Assembly: GCF_028023675.1 (NCBI RefSeq)
Contig: NZ_JAQIOZ010000001.1
Span: 268,654 to 332,653, forward strand
Length of the DNA: 64,000 bases
DNA from: Primorskyibacter aestuariivivens
GTDB taxonomy: Bacteria > Pseudomonadota > Alphaproteobacteria > Rhodobacterales > Rhodobacteraceae
Direction: 5' to 3'
Under the pieces are notes generated by a model. The model ran no database searches. It was not told where the DNA came from and worked only from the letters and a program-made list of their open reading frames with translations. The position numbers were made by a program, and so were the translations under genes. Below are positions 23,833 through 33,400 of this stretch, piece by piece (position 1 is the first letter of the stretch; each line of letters begins with the position of its first letter).

Positions 23833-24662
23833 TGCCCCATCTCCTTTGCCGTGGTCAGGATCAGCGCCCGCATCACCGGATCCCCCGCCTTGGCCCGCAC
23901 CGCGGCCATGAAGGTCGGTAGATCCGGCAGGATGCGGTTCTCTGCATCGGGCCAGCCCGGACCGGCGGGCACGGGATCGGCAAAGCCCGCGGCCTTGTCG
24001 AGATAATCCTGATACGCCTCTTCGACCGAGCGGTAGAGTGCTTCGGTCACCTCCAGATATTCCGCCGCGGACAGGGTCGCCGCCGGATAGGTCCATGTGG
24101 TCGCCCCCATGATGTCACCCAGCGTCCAATCCGTCTTGGGGCTGTCCTCGTGTTCATTGTGACAGGTCACACAAGGCTGTGCCGAGGCAATGTCCGGATA
24201 CATCGCCACCTCATCGCCGCGTTCGGTCTTTGAAAACACCGGTGCCGATGTGGCACGCAACTGCTCAAAGGCATTGGCCTGCGCCCCCCTGAACAGGTTG
24301 GAGGCTTCGATCGGCGCGTCTGACCCCAGATACAGCCCCAGACGCGGCGGCTTGGCCTCCATCTTGGCCGCAGCCAGCCGCAGGAACAACGCGGGCAAAG
24401 GCCCCTTTTCGACCCCCGGCTCGGCCCAGTCCTCCCCGTATTTCAACCCGGCCTTCAGCCCGCCCCCCACCACACGCGCGGTATAGGTGGAGCGGGCCGC
24501 ATCATTGATTGCGTTTACCGCGTCGAACAGATGCACCACCGGCAACGCCCGCGCGTCGCTTGCGCGCGCCGCCTGTGACGGCAAGGGCGGCGGCGCGGTG
24601 ACAAAGAGGTAAATAGCAAGGCAGACAAACCCGCCCGCTGCGATGATCTTGTTCAGGCTCAT
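23829..24662 (-). CDS. DUF3365-like periplasmic mono-haem protein
   Basis: This 277-residue protein has an N-terminal signal or anchor (IIAAGGFVCLAIYLFVTA). The mature part contains one c-type haem site, PCVTCHNEHEDSPKTDWTLGDIMGA, in the position seen in the c-haem Tll0287-like/DUF3365 sensor fold; VFSKTERGDEVAMYPDIASAQ precedes it. It overlaps the downstream cytochrome b gene and the upstream five-haem cytochrome gene by 4 nt at each end. It is therefore part of a tight operon. It could sense or relay redox state in the periplasm. The haem motif is clear, the family match is moderately sure. Confidence 0.8.
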   Translation of the reverse strand: MSLNKIIAAGGFVCLAIYLFVTAPPPLPSQAARASDARALPVVHLFDAVNAINDAARSTYTARVVGGGLKAGLKYGEDWAEPGVEKGPLPALFLRLAAAKMEAKPPRLGLYLGSDAPIEASNLFRGAQANAFEQLRATSAPVFSKTERGDEVAMYPDIASAQPCVTCHNEHEDSPKTDWTLGDIMGATTWTYPAATLSAAEYLEVTEALYRSVEEAYQDYLDKAAGFADPVPAGPGWPDAENRILPDLPTFMAAVRAKAGDPVMRALILTTAKEMGQ

Positions 24663-25318
24663 TCCGGTTTCGCCTCATAGAGTTTACGTGATCCATAGTG
24701 AGGTGGCCCGTTTCGCAGATAGGCTTTGATCTGCTGTTCCGGGATGCGCGCCGCCATCAGACGGGGCGGCTCGAAAACGTGGTTGCCGTGAAAATCATGG
24801 CAGCCAAGGCAGCTTCCCCAGTTCTGCGCCGCGACCAGATCAACATGAGGCTGGTCCAGTGGATCGTTCTTCATCTTCAGGTCTTCATGGCAGGCGCGGC
24901 AAACGCCCATGTCGCTGGCGACACGCTCGTCCCTGTGCTCAGTATGGCAGCCAAGACAGGTATCCGCGGCCACGGTTTCCAGCGCCTCGATGAAGCGCGG
25001 CTCGCGGAACCGGTAAATCGGATGCCGTTCATTGGGACGCTCATGACAGTTCAGGCAGGTCTCGGATGTCACCGGGGCCTTGCCGAAATCGGCACTGTCG
25101 GGGCGCAGCCTGATGGCATAATGCACATTCGCCTGAATTTGCTGGCGAATGGTTCCCGGGCTGGCTTCGTGGCAGCCCGCACAATCCACCTCGGCATGTC
25201 CGGACTGGATCGGCCCCTGAGCCAGCCACACCTTGGCCATTGGCGATTCAAGCGCAACACCCCCAAGCACCATCACGGGCAATGCCATACACAACGCCGA
25301 CTTCTTAAAGCCCAACAT
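24659..25318 (-). CDS. Five-haem c-type cytochrome
   Basis: This 219-residue exported cytochrome carries five CxxCH haem sites: CAGCH, CLNCH, CLGCH, CRACH and CLGCH. A signal peptide or anchor spans about residues 8-27 (LCMALPVMVLGGVALES). The start at 25318 follows a GAGGGA. The motif spacing and the HDFH/GNH segments resemble NrfH/NapC-like or class III small multihaem cytochromes, not a mono-haem c. It heads the operon with the DUF3365-like and b561-like genes. It probably takes electrons from the membrane partner. The terminal acceptor is not visible in the window. Confidence 0.85.
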   Translation of the reverse strand: MLGFKKSALCMALPVMVLGGVALESPMAKVWLAQGPIQSGHAEVDCAGCHEASPGTIRQQIQANVHYAIRLRPDSADFGKAPVTSETCLNCHERPNERHPIYRFREPRFIEALETVAADTCLGCHTEHRDERVASDMGVCRACHEDLKMKNDPLDQPHVDLVAAQNWGSCLGCHDFHGNHVFEPPRLMAARIPEQQIKAYLRNGPPHYGSRKLYEAKPE

Positions 25319-25812
25319 GATCCCTCTGATCGCACCCCAAGCCAAAAACACACGCTTAAGCTGTAAGTCATTTGTTAACAGTTCATTAAAAACGCCATGT
25401 TTCTGATGAATTTGTTTCCATTCTGGAAACATCAGTGCCGTGAGGGCCAGCACGGCACACACGACGCCATGGGCACGGAACACCGCTCCAATTCGGCACG
25501 CTCTTTGAGGCGAGTATCACATTGCTGCCGAATGCCTTGGCTAACGCGAAAGCGGTCCTGCCACACCACACGTTTAGCTAGAAAACCCAAGCCGTTGATT
25601 TAAGGCCAAAATACCCGCCTTACGCGTATCCAGTGCCACGTCGCTTCACTCTTAGGCGAACTTATTTTCGGACATAGATCACAGTTTGACTCGCATTATC
25701 GTTGCGTCAACTTCGCCTCCGGCCCACCGTCTGCGCACGTTCTGGTTGACGCACCCGTCTCCAGAATCGCTTTTGAGATAACAAACGAACACACCAACCG
25801 GAGGACTTCCAC
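25319..25812. other. Gene-free stretch upstream of the 25.8-42.6 kb block
   Basis: About 494 bp with no supported gene. It is lower in GC than its flanks and has several AT-rich patches. A TTTCC/GGAAA hairpin (ATTCT loop), inside a longer inverted repeat with CTGATG/CATCAG ends, lies near 25400-25440. It must hold promoters for the divergent cytochrome operon and the small beta protein gene. No confident -35/-10 pair could be chosen. Confidence 0.5.
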
Positions 25813-26547
25813 ATGCATTCCATTGCCATTGCCGCATCCGCAATCAACTGGAACGGCGGCCAGCGCATCACCCTGCGCGCAGGCGACACAGCCACCTGCA
25901 CCACCCTGCGCCCCGGGCAGATTTATGGCATCTTTGCCTATAACTCGGCCCAGAATGACAATGATGCTGATCTGGTCTGTGTCTGGTCAAACTCTCAACC
26001 GCCGGTCACCATCACGGTGCCGGGTACAACCGGGAACCATGGTCTGGCCTCGATGGGCTTTGTGTCCGGTGACGACACCCAGACCATCTCTGTCTCGCTG
26101 GGCACCAATTCCCAGAATGCACAGGTTGAGGTCTGGCTGGGTTCGGTCAGCATGCCGACCGACACATCGGGCCTCAGTAACCAGCAGCTTCCGGCCGATG
26201 GTACGCAGCATTCGTTCAACAAATATCAGCGCTATTTCGCCGTCCCGCCGTCGAGCTGGTACAACGTGACCCTCGTCAGCACGATCACCCAGTTCATCTC
26301 CTGCCAGTTCACGTCGAAAAAGGCCGAGGTCTTTGTTCTCAACGAAACGGCGGCCGGTTTGCTGGATGGCCAGGTGGTGACCATGGGGCCCAAAGCCTCG
26401 GCCAAGGACACGGTCGTGATTACCGCCGTCCAATCCCAAAGCACCAGCGCCAACATCTCGGGCGGTGGCCAGCAATATGTCTGGATGAATGCCGACAGCG
26501 AACAGGATTCGCAGAGCGCCAGCATCGCGCTTCAGTCACTGACCTGA
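25813..26547 (+). CDS. Small beta-rich protein of unknown family, paralogue 1
   Basis: This 244-residue protein has no signal peptide, and a GGAGG lies 7 nt before the ATG. It is beta-rich with many Ser, Thr, Asn and Gln residues. Landmark segments are INWNGGQRITLRAGDTATC, DADLVCVWSNSQPPVTITVPGTTG, SFNKYQRYFAVPPSSWYNV and the end SIALQSLT. It is homologous to the next protein (ADLNVVWTNRKPPVTVTIPGTTG). A lectin-like or carbohydrate-binding sandwich is conceivable but no known motif supports it. It opens the block containing the 3321-residue protein. A 14-bp perfect stem follows at 26570-26607. I do not recognise the family. Confidence 0.75.
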   Translation: MHSIAIAASAINWNGGQRITLRAGDTATCTTLRPGQIYGIFAYNSAQNDNDADLVCVWSNSQPPVTITVPGTTGNHGLASMGFVSGDDTQTISVSLGTNSQNAQVEVWLGSVSMPTDTSGLSNQQLPADGTQHSFNKYQRYFAVPPSSWYNVTLVSTITQFISCQFTSKKAEVFVLNETAAGLLDGQVVTMGPKASAKDTVVITAVQSQSTSANISGGGQQYVWMNADSEQDSQSASIALQSLT

Positions 26548-26569
26548 CACGCACAGGCAACCGAAAACC

Positions 26570-26607
26570 GTCAGGGTCCCGGCACGTCATCTCGCCGGGA
26601 CCCTGAC
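26570..26607 (+). terminator. Strong 14-bp stem-loop between the two paralogues
   Basis: GTCAGGGTCCCGGC (26570-26583) pairs perfectly with GCCGGGACCCTGAC (26594-26607); loop of 10 nt. There is no T-run after it, so it may be an attenuator or mRNA-protecting hairpin instead of a full terminator. It separates the first small beta protein gene from the rest of the block. Confidence 0.55.
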
Positions 26608-26633
26608 CGGAACGTGGGGGATGCGCCTCGACC

Positions 26634-27440
26634 ATTGATTGGAACGATGGACGGCTACTGACGCTTCAGGGGGGACAGACGGCACGCTGCGCCAGCCTGA
26701 AAACGGGGGAATTGTATGTTGCACTGGTCTATAACAGCTCTCAGCACGACCAGACGGCGGATTTGAACGTGGTCTGGACGAACAGGAAACCACCGGTCAC
26801 GGTGACGATCCCCGGCACCACCGGTGATGCGTCCATGGCCACGATGCTGTTCGTCTCCGGCACCGACACCGATTTCTTCAGCCTGTCTCTCGGAGCCTTC
26901 AGCGCCGCAACCCTTGAGATACTCCTTGTCAGCGTGTCGATGCCCGCCAATGCCAGTGGCATCACGAACACCGCGCTGGACGCCGACGGCAAGGTGTATC
27001 CCTTTCCCAAATTCACGCGCTACCACGCCGTCCCGCCGCAAGGCTGGAGCAGCATCAGCATGGCCAGTGCCACCCATCAGTTCATCAGCATCCAGATGCA
27101 CAAGCAGCGTGCCAAGGTCATCGTGCTGAACAAAAGCGTCACCGGCCTGCATGCCGGACAAGTGCAGACATTCGGCCCCACCGCCAGCAAGGACACGGTC
27201 GTTCAGCCGGTATTCGTCTGCCAGCAGCATTACGAGAACAACCAGATCAAGGGGACCGGCCAAAGCATCGTCTGGATGTGTACCGACAGCGTGCCAAACG
27301 CGCGGGATGCGAAAATCGCCCTGCAATCTCTGTCCACGGCCCGCGCGCTTTTCTCCATCACAGGCAGCTATGCCAGCAGGCTTTTGGCCCGTTCCAGCTG
27401 CACCCAGACCGACCCGCCACCGATCACACGCAACCCCTAG
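26634..27440 (+). CDS. Small beta-rich protein, paralogue 2; start codon unresolved
   Basis: The frame 26634-27440 (up to 268 residues) is homologous to the upstream protein from STIDWNDGRLLTLQGGQTARC onward, and matches well through YVALVYNSSQHDQTADLNVVW and the end DAKIALQSLST. The paralogue 2 C-terminus is extended by about 30 residues with two extra Cys/Arg-rich turns. No ATG, GTG or TTG lies at the right place: the homology begins near an ATT at 26634, and the first usable in-frame start (TTG 26712) would delete conserved strands. An out-of-frame ATG at 26621 is followed by a stop after five codons. A frameshift or an unusual start is likely. Function is unknown. Confidence 0.6.
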   Translation: MDWNDGRLLTLQGGQTARCASLKTGELYVALVYNSSQHDQTADLNVVWTNRKPPVTVTIPGTTGDASMATMLFVSGTDTDFFSLSLGAFSAATLEILLVSVSMPANASGITNTALDADGKVYPFPKFTRYHAVPPQGWSSISMASATHQFISIQMHKQRAKVIVLNKSVTGLHAGQVQTFGPTASKDTVVQPVFVCQQHYENNQIKGTGQSIVWMCTDSVPNARDAKIALQSLSTARALFSITGSYASRLLARSSCTQTDPPPITRNP

Positions 27441-27488
27441 CCCCATGCCCGCCACGTTTCCCGGGCCCGTTTGAAAGAGGACAAGACG

Positions 27489-30400
27489 ATGCAACTGACC
27501 CAATTGTCGGACACAGGCCTCTATCTTGAGAATGTCGATAGCCCGGAAACCGCTGTGTGGGGGCTGATGATGTATGGCAACCAGCGGCCACAAAGCGTCA
27601 ATCTTGGCACCAGCTTTTCGAATGCGGACAGTTTCTATGTCTTCTTCCCGGCCGCCAACCGGGGCGCGGGATGGGCCGGTTTTGCCAAGTCCATGGACCA
27701 GCAGATGGACAATGGCACCAACCGGCGGTTTGGCTTCTTTGACAATGACGCAACGCTTCTGGGGGTATTGAGCGTCACGGGCTCTGGCGGGTCGCAGGCG
27801 CTGAACGGTGGACAGGAGTTCAGTTTTCGAAATCTCACACTCAAGGTGCAGCAGCCTTCGACCGGTCAGGCGTCAGTCACCTATGACGACGGGTCGCAGA
27901 CATTTTTCATCGAAAACCTCGCCGTTGGCGCACAACAGACGGTGCAATGGCTGGCCACCCCGCCGGGGGGGCCACAGCGCCCCCTGACACCCACCGGCAA
28001 TCTCGCCATCCCGGTCAGCGGCCCGACCCCGGGCGTGCTGCGCACCGAGTTGATGCTCAGCCTTGACGATCAAGCCGCGCTGGAATGCGGGCCGATGTAT
28101 TTCGCCCCGAACAGCGGCGGCGGCGACGTGATTGCAACGCGTTACCCCACCTTCCTGTCCGGCGATGACGGGACCCATGTGGCGGTGACCGCCTTTGCGG
28201 ATGTCGCCCAACAGACAGCGCAGGACCGCACCTATTTCGCGCTCACCGACACAACGCTGAAATCCGGGTTTTCCTCGGTTCTGGGACGTCAGATCACGCT
28301 CGCCCCGCGCGACGGCAGCAGTGATCCGCAGAAACTCAGCACGCGCTTTGTGCTGGCCGGCCGCCCGGTCACCGGCCCCGGGAAAAACGAGGCCTATTTT
28401 CTGACCCCCATGGGCGCGGTCTCCATGACACAGACGGGCAGCGCCAGTTCGGGCGAATTGCTCTGCGCCTATTCCGCGACGGAAAGCTTCAGCTTTGAAA
28501 ATGGCGATGTGCTGCATTTCTGGCCCGGCAAAGCGGCATGGCTGGTCAACAGCCCGGAAACCGTGGGCGACAAGGGTGACAAGACCCCGGCCGTCTATCT
28601 GGACGATCAGGCCACGACCTCCTGGATCAGCCTGACCTCGGACGCGGCGCAGAACACCTATTTCAGCCAGCCGCAGGGCAGCCCGATCTACGAAGATGAC
28701 GGCCAGACCGGCGATGCGACGGTGAAGCCCTACAAGCTGAAATTCAAACCGATCCCGGCCTGGCCTGCGCTTGGCACCGATGCGGCCAATGCGACCTGCC
28801 CGCCTGTCCCGATGGCCCCCTATGGCGGGCTTCCCGGCCTGAACACCGACAGCAGCGCGCCTTTTACCTATCTCGAAAGCAAAGGCATCAACCCGGCCCG
28901 GCGGCAGGTTCTGAGCCAGTCCAACCCGCATCAGAGCCTTGCGCCCATGATGAAGGTCGCCGCAGGCACGGAGGCCGGCACGCTGACCAACGCGATGACG
29001 CCGCTGGGCCTTGTTGGCGGGTTTGACAACAACAACCTCTGGATGACCACCCATTTCGCCGTCAGCGGTGCGCAAAACAATCACAAGCTGCAATTCGAGG
29101 ATATGGGCGAGGCCATTCGCGCGGCGTTTTATCAGAACCAGATTTTCATGGTCATTGATCAGGACATGTCGAATGGCACGCCCCTGTTCACCTTTGGAAA
29201 ATCCGATGCCACGGTTGAGTTGTCTGACTGGTTCTTTGACCTGCAGCTTCAGGGTGAAAACCCTGACGGCACGCCGCCCATCCTGATCATCAAGTTCTTC
29301 CGCGACAAATCCATCAAGGAACTGGTGTCGGACCGCGCGCTTTGGGAAGCGGCAACGACGTTTTCGTCGGACCCGAAATCGCGCGAAAGCCAAATCCTCG
29401 ACATCATCACCACCGCCGAGGCAGCGGTGAAGAAAGACCCCAATTCGATCTATGCGAATTTCGTGAAGATCGTGAATGACCCCAATTTCACCGGCCTGCT
29501 CGCGCTCAACACCGCGCTCGATCTTCAGGAACTGCCCGCCGTGATCAAGGCGCTTCTGGGCGGCATGGTGGATGAAAAGGGCAATTCCAACATCGCCGCC
29601 TTCCGCGCCCATCACGTGGGCGTGTCGATCTCGGACACTGGCAATGGCGGCGCGGTGGAGCTGGATTCAAGCTCGGTCTTTGCGCTGGTCGATTATGAGG
29701 ATCCCGGCACCACCAATACCTCGCTGCAAATCCGCTCGGAGCAAGGTCTGGCGCGCGATCTTGATGTGCTCGATAGCATCTATCCCTGCGGCGCCAATGG
29801 GCTGACCTGCTATGGGTTCAAAGTGATCTACCTGCGGGCGCTGTTCACCAACAATGCGCTGTCCAGTTTCGATGCCGAGGTCGACCTGACGGTGGACAAT
29901 CTCTTTGCCGTGGGCGTCAACCTGGGCAACGATGCCACAACGACGGCAGACGGAGAAAAAGCCAATATCATCAAGATCAACGGCTCTTATTCCGAGCATG
30001 ACGGCGCGCAGACCTATTCGTTCATCGCCAAGAAAACCTATGAATTCTCCTTTGACGACAACACCTATCTGAAGAAAATCACCTTTGACAAAGTCCAGTT
30101 CTCGGCCACCGAGGAAGAGACCGGCAACGCCACCACCTCGACCATTTCTTCGCGCTTCGCGATCTGGGGATCGATGGAGTTCAAGGAACTGGACTTCCTC
30201 GACATGCTCAGTTTCGAAAAACTGTCCTTTGCCGATCTGGGTATCGAGATGAGCTATCAGCTCATCGCCAACCCGCCCCCTGCGCAGCCCGAAACCCGCG
30301 ACCTGTCGTTGAAATTCTCGCCCGGCAACCTGCGGTTCGATTTCGGCCAGACCAAGCAGCGCGACGGTGACAAGAGCCTGCTCGCGCTCCTGCCCTTCAA

Positions 30401-33400
30401 GCTCAAGAGCTTCCTTTACAGCGAAAACGGTCAGGACATCTCCAAGCTCGATTATTTCGACGTGGGCATCGACATTCCCGGCGTGATCAAGACGGGCAGC
30501 GAATACAATTTCGCGCTGATCTTTGATCTTGATCTGGGTAGCCTTGGCGGGCTGGTTGGCGATCTGTCGGCCTTCAAATTCTCGATCATCATCGGCTGGA
30601 AGGCCTCGGCAACCCCGGCGGATGAGGCGCTGGTCTTTGGCGTGCAGATGCCCGAGGCCGACGGCAAGCTTGAGATCACCATCGAGGGCGTGCTGAAAAT
30701 TTCCATCGGGAATTTCCAGCTCAAATATACCGAAGATGATCTGCTCGTCTTTGCGATGGTCAAATCCTACATGGAGCTTTTTGGCACCCGCGTGCCGCCG
30801 GGCAACGTGAATTTCGATCTGGCGATTTTTGCCCCGCAAAAAGGCGACGACAAGATCGGCTGGATCGCCGCGCTGAACGCCGAGGCCGAGAAGAAGAAAA
30901 CCGCCCAGGCGATCTCCTATGAAGGTCCCTTGCAAGCGGTGCAGGACGCGCAGAATTCCATCAGCAAGGCCGAATTCGAGGACTTCCTTGCCCATTACGA
31001 CGCCCTGCCCGAAGACGAACGCCGCGAGATGCAGCGGGTGGAACCGTTGGCCGTTTTGGCGGAGCAAAAGAAGAAGGACGGCGACGAGGGCGGCTCGATC
31101 CTCAAGCTCGACTATTTCGGCATTGGCCAAAGGGTTGGCCCCAAGGACAACCCCGACAGTTTCGACGCTTTCCTGAAATACATGAAGGGCGATTTCTGGA
31201 CCGCCGTCGAAAAGGGAAAATACACCGATGTCTACAAGCCCGATGGCGGCTGGATCGTGGTGTCGAACATGGTTCTGCTCGATCTCGTCGGTTTGGGCTT
31301 TGTCTTTTACGATTCCACGCCGTTTTATTCGCTCAAGATCTACATCACCGCGGGCTCCATCAAGGGGCTGAGCTTTGAGATCACCTATACCAAGGTGAGC
31401 GACGATGTGGGGCTGTTCTTTATCAATTTCACCCTGCCCGACACGCTGCGCACCTTCCAGGCCGGGGCGGCGAGCATCACGCTGCCGGCGCTGAAGCTGT
31501 CGATCTACACCAATGGCGATTTCAAGGTCGATCTGGGCTTTCCGGCCAATGATGACTGGTCCGTTTGTTTCCGGGTCGAGGCCTTTGCCGGGCCCATTCC
31601 GGTCACCGGGTCGGGCGGGTTCTATATCGCCAAACTCAGCAGCGCGACGGACGACACCTTTACCGCCAAGGATTACGACACGATCCTCGCCGCCGGTTTC
31701 GGTGCACGGCTGGGCGTGGGCAAGAATTTCACCGCCGGGCCACTCAAGGCGGGTGTGAGCCTGACCTTCTTTGGGATCATCGAAGGCGCGATCGGCTACT
31801 ACGCCTATGATTCAGACAAAGAAGACGTGGTTCAGTACCTGACCGACCCCAAGGCGCTGGCCATCAAAGGCCAGTTCGGCGTGATTGGCGAAATCTATGG
31901 CTCGATCGATTTTGCCATCATCAAGGCCAGCGTGAATGTCCGCATTCAGGCCTCGGTTGGCGTGCAACTCTTGATCGAGGCCGGGCTGGGCGGCGACATC
32001 ATGCTCTATGTCGAAGCCAGCGTGAGCGTCGGCGTCAAGGTCAAGATCGGGCTGGGCTTCTTCTCGATCACCATCAGCTTCTCGTTCAAGGCCAGCTTCC
32101 GCTTTGAATGGCATCTGCTCAAACAGGACAATGCACAACATGTCGAACGTCTGGCGATGCGCTCGAACCTCGCAATGCTGGCAACCGGGGACGCATGGAA
32201 CCCGGACTTCCCGCTTCAGACCGGCCTGAACGGCAAGCTGTCATCTTGGATGATCGGGGAATACACCACCGTCTGGACTGACACCACGGCCGTCGGTGCA
32301 CCGTGGCTGGCCACATCGCTGACCATGGAATACCTGGAGGATCCGGCAAGCGCCAAGCTCGAGGATTTCAAACCGTTTGAAAACCTCGCCGCACAGATGA
32401 TCACCTGGGCGCTGTCCGGCGCTCTGGGTATCGGCAACTGGGATGCCACGGTCACTCAGAAGGACATCGACGGGCTGAACCAGAACCCCGACCTGCTGAC
32501 CGGCACGCTGGATTATGACACACTGATCGCCGGTCTGGGCAAGATGTTCAGCCTGAACATCATCCCGATCCCATCGGACACCAAGGAAGAGACAAATGTC
32601 TTTGCCACCATCTTCCCGATGCTGCCCTTCCTGACGCTCAAGACCGATGGGCGCGACAGCGAGCTGAGCTACGCGTTCAAGGACAAGAGCAACGTGTCGC
32701 AGACCTGGATCGACACCACGCTGCAGACCTATTTCGAAGAGCTTTACACCAACATCACCAGCGAAGGCGGCAATGAGATGCTGGCCGAGATGGCCGATCC
32801 CACCGTGCCGCTGGTTCAGGCGATGTTCCTTGACTGGTTCGACGCGGTAGTCCGCTCCACCAACAACGCGCTGCTGACGCAGATGCAGAATGACGACACC
32901 GACAGCGGCAAGCTCTCGGATGTCTATCTGGCCGCTGTGCAAAGCGGCCAGATCAAGAACGTGGCGGGCCAGATGGCGCAATTCTTCCGCTCGGGCCTGC
33001 GCCTGCCCCAGACCGATGGGATGGAACTGCCCGCTGGATCGCTGGAGGCAACCAACCCGCTCTATGCGTTGATCTGGCAGGAATTCCCGGTCGGCTCCAA
33101 GACCGATTACACCGTGTCGCTGACCGGCGACGCGAGCCAGCCCTGGGTCACGTCCAGTGCGACCTGGGCTGTCAAATCAGCGGATGTGACACCCTACGCG
33201 GTCAATGGCAGCGATCTGCCCGTGCCGTCACAACCGGCGGTGATCCCGATGCTGCAATCGGGGCCACAGGCCTTTGCACTGGCCAATCCGATCACATGGA
33301 CCCCGGCGGGCGGCGATGCGCTGTCGCTGCGGCCTTTCTCGGCCTCAATGCTGACCGCGCTGAAATCCAGCGCGCCGCTGAACATGAGCCTGTTCACCCG

